A stretch of DNA of 5,586 nt from Saprospiraceae bacterium (GTDB taxonomy: Bacteria > Bacteroidota > Bacteroidia > Chitinophagales > Saprospiraceae). Below, one piece after another: positions 1 to 5,586 of this stretch. Numbering within the stretch: position 1 is the first letter of the stretch; each line of letters starts with the position of its first letter. The position numbers and the translations under genes were made by a program. Location of the stretch: the NCBI GenBank assembly GCA_013002475.1, contig JABDJM010000559.1, forward strand, positions 1-5,586. Reading direction: 5' to 3'. A model generated the notes under the pieces. The model was given only the letters and a program-made list of their open reading frames with translations, was not told the origin of the DNA and did not search any database.

Positions 1-854
1 GTGCAGACCATCCAGGTGATAGCAGACCAACCATCTCTGTGGAAGGGTGTTCTGACTCAGGAACATATAATACAGGATTTGCCACCGAATGGCCAGAGGA
101 TGATTACGATTCTAATCGTTCAGTTAGCCATGAGGAAAACATAGACATAAATACACAAACCGACCAATTTTTAAGAGGCTATCCCAAAGGCTTCGATGAG
201 GAACACCTCATCAACTCCACTACCGATCTAAGCTTTCAAATTAATTTCCGGAATTCCGGCCCAGACACGGCAATCAGGGTGGTGATTCGGGATACCATTT
301 CGTCCTTGTTGGATCCCTCGACAATAATCCCGGGGGCGAGCAGCCATAACTACGAGTACGAAGTTTATGGTGATGGTATCCTGAAGTTCACCTTTGAAAA
401 TATAAACCTTACTCCCGATGGTGGCGCTGATTCCGAAGGATTTGTCAAATACCGGGTTTCCCAAAAACCAGACAATCCTTTCGGATCTTTAATAAAGAAC
501 AGCGCTACCATCTATTTAGGCTTTGATTATCCTCAATATACTGGCCAGACGTGCCATAAGATCTCAGACAGTCTCCTAGTAAGGGTCATCCCAGAACCGC
601 TTCCAGGATTAACTGGCATTGAAGCATTTCCTAATCCCTTTAATGAGCAGACCACGATTAAGATCATGGGAAGCTTGCCCATTCAGGAAGGTTTGCTTCG
701 GGTCTATGATGGTGTTGGCCGATTGATAAGTGTGAAAGAGTTTTTTGGAAAAGAAATAATCATCGGGCGAGACGAAGTTGCCTCAGGTGCTCTTTTCTTC
801 CAGCTCGAGTCCGGAGGACGCTTATTGGGGACCGGTCAGCTAATAGCACAGTAA
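1..854 (+). CDS. T9SS cargo protein, C-terminal part (DUF11-like domain plus type A sorting domain)
   Basis: This is the 3' end of a larger gene. The frame is open from base 3 and no convincing start is present, so the N-terminus lies outside the window; the GTG at 39 is an internal Val codon. About 283 residues are visible. Residues 56-195 resemble the DUF11-like (DUF7619-type) beta-sandwich module of Bacteroidota surface proteins, with the recognisable core INFRNSGPDTA, VVIRDTISSLLDPSTI and FTFENINL. Residues 206-283 form a T9SS type A sorting domain: the FPNPFNEQTTIKI start, the RVYDGVGRLI strand, then SGALFFQLES and a terminal GTGQLIAQ. In this family the C-terminal domain directs export through the outer membrane by type IX secretion and is then removed, leaving the protein secreted or surface-bound. 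The usual DPNDK motif ahead of the module is degenerate here (TQTDQFLRGYPKGF). The role of the missing N-terminal part cannot be inferred. An intrinsic terminator follows the TAA stop. Confidence 0.9.
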   Translation, partial: ADHPGDSRPTISVEGCSDSGTYNTGFATEWPEDDYDSNRSVSHEENIDINTQTDQFLRGYPKGFDEEHLINSTTDLSFQINFRNSGPDTAIRVVIRDTISSLLDPSTIIPGASSHNYEYEVYGDGILKFTFENINLTPDGGADSEGFVKYRVSQKPDNPFGSLIKNSATIYLGFDYPQYTGQTCHKISDSLLVRVIPEPLPGLTGIEAFPNPFNEQTTIKIMGSLPIQEGLLRVYDGVGRLISVKEFFGKEIIIGRDEVASGALFFQLESGGRLLGTGQLIAQ

Positions 855-915
855 AAAACGAACTGAAAACATATCCCGAAACCGATTAATTCGCCTTCAT
901 GGGATTATCATTTTG

Positions 916-949
916 ACAGGATCAGGAGTTCGGCCTGGTCCTGTTTTTT
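916..949 (+). terminator. Rho-independent terminator of the T9SS cargo gene
   Basis: An 11-bp stem pairs 916-926 with 934-944 (ACAGGATCAGG with CCTGGTCCTGT, one U-G wobble) around a 7-base loop, followed directly by a T-run (six Ts, 944-949). It lies 61 bp after the stop of the T9SS gene and ends on top of the guaD stop codon, which comes from the other strand. Read from the - strand the hairpin is followed by an A-rich stretch and no U-run, so it should act mainly for the + strand gene. Confidence 0.85.
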
Positions 950-1427
950 AGTATTCTACCTTATCCGTTTTTTCCAACCAGGCTTCAAATACCTGCTTTC
1001 CTTCCTCCCTCAACAATTGAACAGTGGGGATCTTCCTTTCCTCTATAGGAATGGATATCTCATGGTATAGAAAATCATCATCAAAATCGATGGAAGCTGC
1101 GTCCTTCCGGCCGCAGGCAAACACAAGTCGGTCCGGGCGCGCCCAATATATTGCTCCGAGACACATGGGGCAGGGTTCGCAAGAGGCGTATATAGTGCAA
1201 CCGGTCAACTGAAAATCCTGGAGTTTTTCGCAGGCAATCCGGATCGCGCTCACTTCTGCATGGGCAGTCGGATCGTTCGAGGAAGTAACACTATTGCAGG
1301 CGGTGGCAAGGATCTCCCCGTCTTTCACGATAACAGCGCCGAAGGGCCCTCCATGGTTTTTGTCCATTCCTTCCTGGGCTGCCCGGATCGCTAGTCGCAA
1401 GAATTTTATATCATTTGTTTCTTCCAT
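948..1427 (-). CDS. guaD: guanine deaminase (cytidine deaminase fold)
   Basis: It hydrolyses guanine to xanthine and ammonia in cytoplasmic purine salvage. The product is 159 residues, close to the 156 of Bacillus subtilis GuaD, which it resembles along its whole length as I recall that sequence. Visible landmarks are GGPFGAVIVKDG (26-37), SNDPTAHAEV (50-59) with zinc ligand His56 and proton shuttle Glu58, and SCEPCPMCLGAIYWARP (82-98) with zinc ligands Cys86 and Cys89. FDDDFLY (115-121) and the C-terminal Val-Glu-Tyr match the substrate-binding Asp and the terminal Tyr of the domain-swapped GuaD dimer, which favours guanine over tRNA adenosine (TadA) or cytosine as substrate. The start at 1427 (MEETNDIKFL) is chosen because it aligns with the family; the frame stays open to an upstream ATG at 1493, but those 22 extra residues have no counterpart. 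It is divergent from the DUF819 gene and convergent with the T9SS gene. No exact -7 promoter element is visible upstream. Confidence 0.92.
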   Translation of the reverse strand: MEETNDIKFLRLAIRAAQEGMDKNHGGPFGAVIVKDGEILATACNSVTSSNDPTAHAEVSAIRIACEKLQDFQLTGCTIYASCEPCPMCLGAIYWARPDRLVFACGRKDAASIDFDDDFLYHEISIPIEERKIPTVQLLREEGKQVFEAWLEKTDKVEY

Positions 1428-1503
1428 AGTCCTGTAAATATGCAGAAAATACAGCGTTCCATTGCTTCGCTTGAAAGTCGTATTTTTCGCCAAACAAAAC
1501 GAG

Positions 1504-2754
1504 ATGGAACCAATTTTTACAAATGATGCGGTTGTCCTGGGCTTACTATTAGTTGTCCTTGCCGCTGTTTTTTATACTTCCAGTTCTAAGAAACCAGGCT
1601 GGCAGAAATTTTACCGATTTGTTCCTCCATTGCTCTTGTGTTATTTTTTGCCAGCCTTGCTTCATTGGCCATTAGGATTAATTTCCGGGGAAGGGTCCAG
1701 ACTCTATTTTGTTGCATCCCGTTATCTTCTTCCTGCCAGTTTAGTATTGCTTTGTCTTAGTATAGATTTTCAGGGGATCATCAATTTGGGTTGGAGAGCC
1801 CTGGTAATGTTTTTTTCTGCAACGCTTGGGATCATTATTGGAGGCCCCTTAGCCTTGCTACTGATCAATGGACTTTTTCCAGACCTGATTCCTGCGAGCC
1901 CGGATGAACTTTGGAGAGGTCTTTCTACCGTGGCTGGAAGCTGGATCGGCGGAGGAGCCAATCAAACGGCTATGAAAGAGATCTTTGAGGTGGGAGATGA
2001 TCTGTTTGCCACGATGATCATTGTGGATGTTGTGGTTGCTAATATCTGGATGGGCTTCCTTCTGTACGGGGCCAACATAAGCGATCAGGTAGATAGTTGG
2101 CTAAAAGCGGATTCATCTGCCATCGAAGATTTAAAGAAAAAGGTGGCTGATTACCGGGCAAGCATTTTGGAGATGCCCACAACAACCAGCACCTTCATGA
2201 TATTAGGGGTGGCTTTTGGAGGAGTTGCCCTGGCTCATTGGGGAACCGATATCATCACTCCTTTAATGGAGAAAAAGGCTGAGGCTCTTTCAGCAATGCG
2301 TCTAGATTCCTTAATGTCTAAGTTCTTCTGGCTTATCGTAATATCGACCACTTTGGGTCTTGCTCTGAGTTTTACCCGATTTAGAAAACTGGAAGGACAA
2401 GGTGCCTCTCGTTTTGGTTCAGTTTTTATTTACATCCTGGTTGCAACAATTGGAATGAAGATGAATTTGGGAGAGGTATGGGCCAATTTAGGATTATTCG
2501 CAGTGGGTATTACCTGGATGCTAGTTCATGTATTAATCCTGATCGCAGTTGCCAAGATGATAAAGGCTCCCTTCTTTTTTGTGGCTGTAGGAAGTCAGGC
2601 AAATGTGGGTGGAGCGGCGTCAGCGCCAATCGTGGCCTCGGCCTTTAGCACTTCACTAGCACCGGTGGGCGTTTTGATGGCGGTGCTAGGTTATGCCCTT
2701 GGAACCTACGGAGCTATCATTTGTGCCTTTATGATGCAGGGTGTCAGTATGTGA
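1504..2754 (+). CDS. DUF819 family multi-pass membrane protein (YjcL-like, probable transporter)
   Basis: This 416-residue inner-membrane protein matches the DUF819 (PF05684, B. subtilis YjcL-like) family by length and motifs. Hydrophobic segments lie near residues 8-24, 39-60, 72-88, 97-121, 166-190, 229-247, 272-290, 304-320, 326-350, 356-382 and 385-411. Two glycine-rich motifs fall in the two halves: GSWIGGGANQTA (145-156) and GSQANVGGAASAP (363-375). This paired layout suggests an inverted-repeat transporter with two substrate or ion sites, as in several secondary carriers; that is inference, and the substrate of the family is unknown to me. A polar stretch at 191-225, rich in Lys, Asp and Glu, is probably a soluble loop between the halves. 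The start at 1504 is preferred over the TTG at 1462 because the first membrane segment follows directly and the 14 added residues look unrelated. It is divergent from guaD, with 76 bp between the starts. Confidence 0.85.
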   Translation: MEPIFTNDAVVLGLLLVVLAAVFYTSSSKKPGWQKFYRFVPPLLLCYFLPALLHWPLGLISGEGSRLYFVASRYLLPASLVLLCLSIDFQGIINLGWRALVMFFSATLGIIIGGPLALLLINGLFPDLIPASPDELWRGLSTVAGSWIGGGANQTAMKEIFEVGDDLFATMIIVDVVVANIWMGFLLYGANISDQVDSWLKADSSAIEDLKKKVADYRASILEMPTTTSTFMILGVAFGGVALAHWGTDIITPLMEKKAEALSAMRLDSLMSKFFWLIVISTTLGLALSFTRFRKLEGQGASRFGSVFIYILVATIGMKMNLGEVWANLGLFAVGITWMLVHVLILIAVAKMIKAPFFFVAVGSQANVGGAASAPIVASAFSTSLAPVGVLMAVLGYALGTYGAIICAFMMQGVSM

Positions 2755-2765
2755 TTTGCGAAAAA

Positions 2766-3545
2766 TTATTTACGACCAAACCTCCATCGGGCATAAATGG
2801 AATATAAAATTCCTACTAAAAGAATCGCACAAATGATTAGTGCAGTTTGGCCTATCTGGTTGTAGTCTGCCGAGGCTTGGGATTTAGAGATACCCCATAA
2901 TGCCCATGCAAATACAAGAACAAATGCCCTGTCCCTTTCTTTCCACAAAACATAAAGACCAAGGACACCGACGATCGCCATAATGATCATAGTCCAGAGG
3001 GGCTCAGAAACTCCAAAGCCTCCCCATTCCATTGATTTTAGGTACACAGAAATGTTGGCGATCAAAGCAACTGAAATCCATCCAAAATAGATACTGAATG
3101 GAAGTCCTACTGTAAAAGCAGTTTGCTGGTCATTTTCTAACCAGGCAACATCGATGGCTCTATAGATTTGAAAAAGAGATAACCATATGATGAACATAAA
3201 AAGAAGCGAAAGCAGGATATACTGATAATGCCACACAAAGATCCAAGAGGCATTGGCAATGCAGTTGATCACGAACCAGGGGCCGATCAAATTCAGGATT
3301 CGGTCCGAGGATGTGGAACCACGGTATAAGCCCCAGGCCACAAACACAGTCCAGGCTATTAGTGCCAAGTAAATAATACCCCAAATGGAAAAGGTAAACC
3401 CAGCCGGCGTGAAAAGACTATTGTACTTGTCGGACAGTTCTCCTGTTGTGAAGCCTCCGATTGGGAGGTAGCTGGCTAAAAAATTTACAACCAACACTCC
3501 AATGAGTCCGAGAACATTCAGGGTGTGAACTATTTTGGGGGTCAT
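2766..3545 (-). CDS. tryptophan-rich TspO/MBR-like membrane protein, long form
   Basis: The product has 259 residues, of which 15 are Trp, and about eight hydrophobic segments (near 8-28, 47-72, 86-107, 109-129, 144-168, 181-201, 206-220 and 232-253). The region FTPAGFTFSIWGIIYL (45-60) matches the PPGWVFPIVWTILY signature of TspO/MBR proteins, and NCIANASWIFVWHYQ (94-108) matches their NLLWSPLFFG helix. GLPFSIYFGWISVALIAN (147-164) matches the last TspO helix (YLLWVSFATYLN). Classic TspO has about 160 residues and five helices and binds porphyrins and related ligands. This one has an N-terminal helix ahead of the core and two or three helices behind it, like the longer proteins commonly annotated as tryptophan-rich sensory protein. 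Ligand and role are unknown. The start lies 11 bp after the stop of the 180-residue gene, so the two are probably co-transcribed. It ends 11 bp from the convergent DUF819 gene with no visible terminator between. Confidence 0.8.
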   Translation of the reverse strand: MTPKIVHTLNVLGLIGVLVVNFLASYLPIGGFTTGELSDKYNSLFTPAGFTFSIWGIIYLALIAWTVFVAWGLYRGSTSSDRILNLIGPWFVINCIANASWIFVWHYQYILLSLLFMFIIWLSLFQIYRAIDVAWLENDQQTAFTVGLPFSIYFGWISVALIANISVYLKSMEWGGFGVSEPLWTMIIMAIVGVLGLYVLWKERDRAFVLVFAWALWGISKSQASADYNQIGQTALIICAILLVGILYSIYARWRFGRK

Positions 3546-3556
3546 GCCTTGATCAA

Positions 3557-4099
3557 TTATTCTGCAGGTTCGGGTTCAGGAAGGCTCACATTAAAACCAA
3601 TTCGGTTAATCGGCTGAGAATCATCATCATCATAATCTTCCCACTTGGTAACCTCTTTGATGAAATCTTCCATATGCCGGACAAAGAAAGGGTCTTTTAA
3701 TTCTTCAGGTCGATAGATTGCAACTGTCTTGGGTGGTTGGGGTTCTCCATACCCTTCAATATACGGGTAGGTGATCATCACCATGATCTTTCCATTGAAT
3801 AATTGTTGGTAGATCAAGGATCCTTTATGCTTTATCAGGGGTCTGCTGAATTCATCACTTACCTTTTGTAAAATGCCTGATTTTCCCTGACCTAGAGAGC
3901 ACTGTATAGCTTCAAGGTTTTGCAATTCGCCTTTTGTTTCAATTTCAAGATCCAGTCCGGACTCTTCACCCATTTGTGTGAGACAATCTATTATCCGGCC
4001 CTTTAAGTGAGTTATCCATTCTTCTCTGTAGGCAATTGTATTTTGTAAGATATCATGGTAATACTGTACTCGCCTTTTTAACCCTGTAAGATCTTCCAT
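3557..4099 (-). CDS. uncharacterised soluble 180-residue protein
   Basis: I cannot assign a function. The 180 residues have no signal peptide and no membrane segment, so the protein is probably cytoplasmic. Residues 1-40 are a charged, likely helical stretch (LKRRVQYYHDILQNTIAYRE at 7-26). The middle looks like an alpha/beta fold with a hydrophobic strand, YQQLFNGKIMVMITYPYIEG (97-116), followed by the proline-rich turn GEPQPPKT. Residues 131-153 (PEELKDPFFVRHMEDFIKEV then TKW) look like a helix, followed by an acidic run, EDYDDDD (154-160), and a Pro/Glu-rich tail. The sequence reads like a Bacteroidota conserved hypothetical family that I recall only vaguely, with the KIMVMI and EGYGEPQPP parts likely to be its most constant. 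The gene starts 45 bp after the M24 peptidase gene and ends 11 bp before the TspO-like gene on the same strand. Codon use and base composition look like its neighbours. Confidence 0.8.
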   Translation of the reverse strand: MEDLTGLKRRVQYYHDILQNTIAYREEWITHLKGRIIDCLTQMGEESGLDLEIETKGELQNLEAIQCSLGQGKSGILQKVSDEFSRPLIKHKGSLIYQQLFNGKIMVMITYPYIEGYGEPQPPKTVAIYRPEELKDPFFVRHMEDFIKEVTKWEDYDDDDSQPINRIGFNVSLPEPEPAE

Positions 4100-4144
4100 G
4101 TAAAAGATTTAATTTTTCCTGAAATATAGTTCAAAAGATTAAAC

Positions 4145-5491
4145 TCATTTTTTCGGATTAGGATTCCTTGGGATCGGGTAAATTTCATCCTGTCTTCCGT
4201 CAGGCCAGTAAAATCCATCTTCCGAAAAGACTCCGTCTTCCTCCAGCATGATCCTGATTACCTTATTCCATTCTTTGATCTCCGAGGCTGCATTTAATTC
4301 GATAGAATAAGCCGTGTTATAGAAGAGTGGGTAATCTCCCCTGCCTGGAACTCCACCTTGCTGATCCCACAAGCCAATGGTAGGCCCGGCTGCATGTCCA
4401 TGAAATCCAATTGGGTGAGTATATATGGTAGCTTGAATTCCCTCTGCTTTCGATTTTGTCAGTGCTTCCTGTAGGAGCTCGTTTCCAGTTTTTCCTTCTT
4501 CAAAAACTTCTACTAGGATGTCTTGTAGGCGGTTTCCCTGTTCAAATGCGGTCTTCAGATATGTAGGCACTTCAGTTTCTTCTGGATTCAACATATAAAA
4601 GTGTTGCTGCTGGTCTGTGTTCAGACGCAGATAGGTAATACCAAAATCAACATGTAGCAGATCACCGTATTGAATGATCTCAAGTCCTGGCCTTTTCGAG
4701 AAGGATCTTAAATGATCGAACTTCTCTGTGTTCATCCTTTGAAGTGAGACTGTGGGATGAAACCAGGTTTGAAGTCCCAGATCGATCACCCGCTGTCTTA
4801 ACCACCAGACAACATCCTCTGTTGAGGTTGTTCCAGCCGTGATAACGTTGGCGGAGAAAGCTTCCTGCAAGATTTGATGACCAATCTTGCATAATTGATT
4901 ATAGATCTCAAGCTCCATCGGACTCCGGGTTTCCAGCCAACTAATGGCAAGGTCTTCGGCGGATACAATTCTATCATGAAAATTCTCTGGTAAATTTTCC
5001 AGGAAGGACTTGTATTCAGTTTGCACAAGGCCATCTGCCAGGCCAAAGTCATCAGAGAAATTCATCCCGATTGATTTGGGATCTTTTTCCAGAATGAAGC
5101 TTGTAAGCGCTTCCCATTGATCAGGATACACGTCAATATTCCATTCTCCCTTCAGAAGTTTTCCAACGCTATACCTGGCAATGGCAACCTTGTCAACAGT
5201 CCCATCTTCGTTGCGATTAAAAACAAAAATGGTTCGTCTGCGAGCTGAAAGCCATGAACTGGGCAGCATCGTTTTCATGACAGGATCTTCATTATACTCT
5301 CTGGAAATCAGGATCCAACAGTCGATCCCGGCTTTTTCCATTAGCTGGGGCATCATCACATCCATTCGGTATTCAAGCATGCTGTCCACCCATGCCGCCC
5401 TCTCCCGGACCGGCAGGATCCAGGCAGGATCCACCTGGGCGATTGAAATAACACTTGATAACAAAAAGCTAAAAAACAGGATCGATCGCAT
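4145..5491 (-). CDS. exported M24 family metallopeptidase (Xaa-Pro aminopeptidase/prolidase-like)
   Basis: This is a 448-residue dinuclear-metal peptidase of the creatinase/prolidase (pita-bread) fold, probably cleaving peptides with Pro at the second position; the true substrate is not shown. Residues 1-18 are a signal peptide (Met-Arg, hydrophobic FFSFLLSSVISI, then Ala-Gln at 18-19 as the probable cleavage point), so the enzyme should act in the periplasm or beyond. Residues 25-180 form the creatinase-like N-terminal domain (SREYNEDPVM, SARRRTIFVF). Residues 190-430 form the catalytic domain. Predicted metal ligands are Asp282 (GDLLHVDFG), Asp293 (LNTDQQQ), His359 (YTHPIG), Glu398 (YSIELN) and Glu417 or Glu418 (IMLEEDG); His364 and His366 in FHGHAAGP lie near the active site. 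The set is complete, so an active enzyme is expected. The start at 5491 is chosen because the signal peptide begins there; a TTG at 5527 would add 12 polar residues ahead of it. It is the first gene of a possible three-gene transcript. Confidence 0.9.
   Translation of the reverse strand: MRSILFFSFLLSSVISIAQVDPAWILPVRERAAWVDSMLEYRMDVMMPQLMEKAGIDCWILISREYNEDPVMKTMLPSSWLSARRRTIFVFNRNEDGTVDKVAIARYSVGKLLKGEWNIDVYPDQWEALTSFILEKDPKSIGMNFSDDFGLADGLVQTEYKSFLENLPENFHDRIVSAEDLAISWLETRSPMELEIYNQLCKIGHQILQEAFSANVITAGTTSTEDVVWWLRQRVIDLGLQTWFHPTVSLQRMNTEKFDHLRSFSKRPGLEIIQYGDLLHVDFGITYLRLNTDQQQHFYMLNPEETEVPTYLKTAFEQGNRLQDILVEVFEEGKTGNELLQEALTKSKAEGIQATIYTHPIGFHGHAAGPTIGLWDQQGGVPGRGDYPLFYNTAYSIELNAASEIKEWNKVIRIMLEEDGVFSEDGFYWPDGRQDEIYPIPRNPNPKK
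5412..5433. repeat. perfect 11-bp tandem duplication inside the M24 gene
   Basis: GGCAGGATCCA occurs twice back to back (5412-5422 and 5423-5433). It encodes residues about 20-27 of the peptidase (the DPAWILP stretch), just after the signal peptide. Because 11 is not a multiple of three, the two copies are read in different frames, so loss of one copy would shift the frame. Confidence 0.7.
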
Positions 5492-5505
5492 AGAGTGAGT
5501 TTTTT

Positions 5506-5535
5506 CAAAAGTAAATGATTCCGACAAATGTCCAT
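5506..5535 (-). promoter_or_regulatory. candidate Bacteroidota-type promoter for the M24 peptidase gene
   Basis: On the - strand, TACTTTTG (5513 down to 5506) matches the Bacteroidota -7 consensus TAnnTTTG exactly. Nineteen bases upstream is ATG (5535-5533), one mismatch from the -33 TTG. The -7 element ends 14 bp before the ATG at 5491, implying a very short leader and supporting that start over the TTG at 5527. An eight-base match with four fixed T positions in AT-rich DNA can arise by chance. Confidence 0.35.
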
Positions 5536-5586
5536 CCTTCTCCTCCTAAATACCGGAAAAGGTTGGGGAAAATTCACTTCTTCAAG

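Noticed and set aside
1428..1493. N-terminal extension of guaD to the ATG at 1493.
   Set aside because: The family starts at the position matching 1427, and the extension would take up almost the whole shared promoter region.
1462..1503. Upstream extension of the DUF819 gene (TTG start) and a TATTTTTC (1481-1488) with TTG at 1462 as a promoter.
   Set aside because: The extra residues do not resemble a membrane protein N-terminus. The -7-like box has a mismatch and its spacing to the TTG is 16 bp, not about 19-21.
2755..2765. Terminator between the convergent DUF819 and TspO-like genes.
   Set aside because: The gap is 11 bp, AT-rich, and has no inverted repeat.
3621..3634. ATC-repeat microsatellite on the + strand.
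   Set aside because: It is simply the run of Asp codons encoding the acidic stretch of the 180-residue protein, and it is in frame.
4100..4144. TATATTTC on the - strand as a separate promoter for the 180-residue gene.
   Set aside because: It has one mismatch to the -7 consensus and no -33 TTG at a suitable distance, so read-through from the M24 gene is as likely.
5181..5498. Antisense + strand frame of 105 codons inside the M24 gene.
   Set aside because: The M24 frame is strongly supported by its motifs, and the antisense product shows no domain and sits wholly within it.
5356..5577. Overlapping - strand frame of about 73 codons starting near GGAGGAGAAGG.
   Set aside because: It runs out of frame through the start of the M24 gene, has a Cys/Arg/Leu-rich composition typical of a shadow frame, and shows no recognisable domain.
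5574..5586. Possible tail of an upstream - strand gene ending at the TGA at 5576-5574.
   Set aside because: Only three codons would be visible and the frame cannot be decided from this window.

Overview
The window looks like ordinary chromosomal DNA from a member of the Bacteroidota. The best evidence is the first gene, which ends in a type IX secretion (T9SS) type A sorting domain behind a DUF11-like domain, a pairing typical of that phylum. Supporting signs are the exported M24 peptidase with a signal peptide ending in Ala-Gln, the scarcity of convincing Shine-Dalgarno sites, and one sequence matching the Bacteroidota -7 promoter element. I cannot place it below phylum; the style of the T9SS protein would fit a saprospirian or a flavobacterium.

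Layout from left to right: (1) the 3' end of a large secreted T9SS cargo protein on the + strand, closed by a good intrinsic terminator (916-949). (2) A guanine deaminase (guaD) on the - strand, convergent with the first gene. (3) A DUF819 multi-pass membrane protein on the + strand, divergent from guaD across a 76-bp shared intergenic region. (4) Three genes on the - strand, read from right to left: an exported M24 metallopeptidase, a 180-residue conserved-looking protein of unknown function, and a long tryptophan-rich TspO/MBR-like membrane protein. Their gaps are 45 and 11 bp, so they may form one transcript. The last of them ends 11 bp from the end of the DUF819 gene, facing it.

Functional links are modest. 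GuaD turns guanine into xanthine in purine salvage, and its divergent neighbour is a probable transporter of unknown substrate, so a purine link is possible but unproven. The M24 enzyme probably acts on peptides in the periplasm or at the cell surface. Nothing seen ties the 180-residue protein or the TspO-like protein to it beyond position.

Gene density is high and there is no gene-free stretch above 100 bp. I see no RNA genes, insertion sequences, CRISPR arrays, attachment sites or defence modules. I do not see a convincing undescribed system; the least explained items are the 180-residue protein, the substrate of the DUF819 protein, and the extended form of the TspO-like protein.
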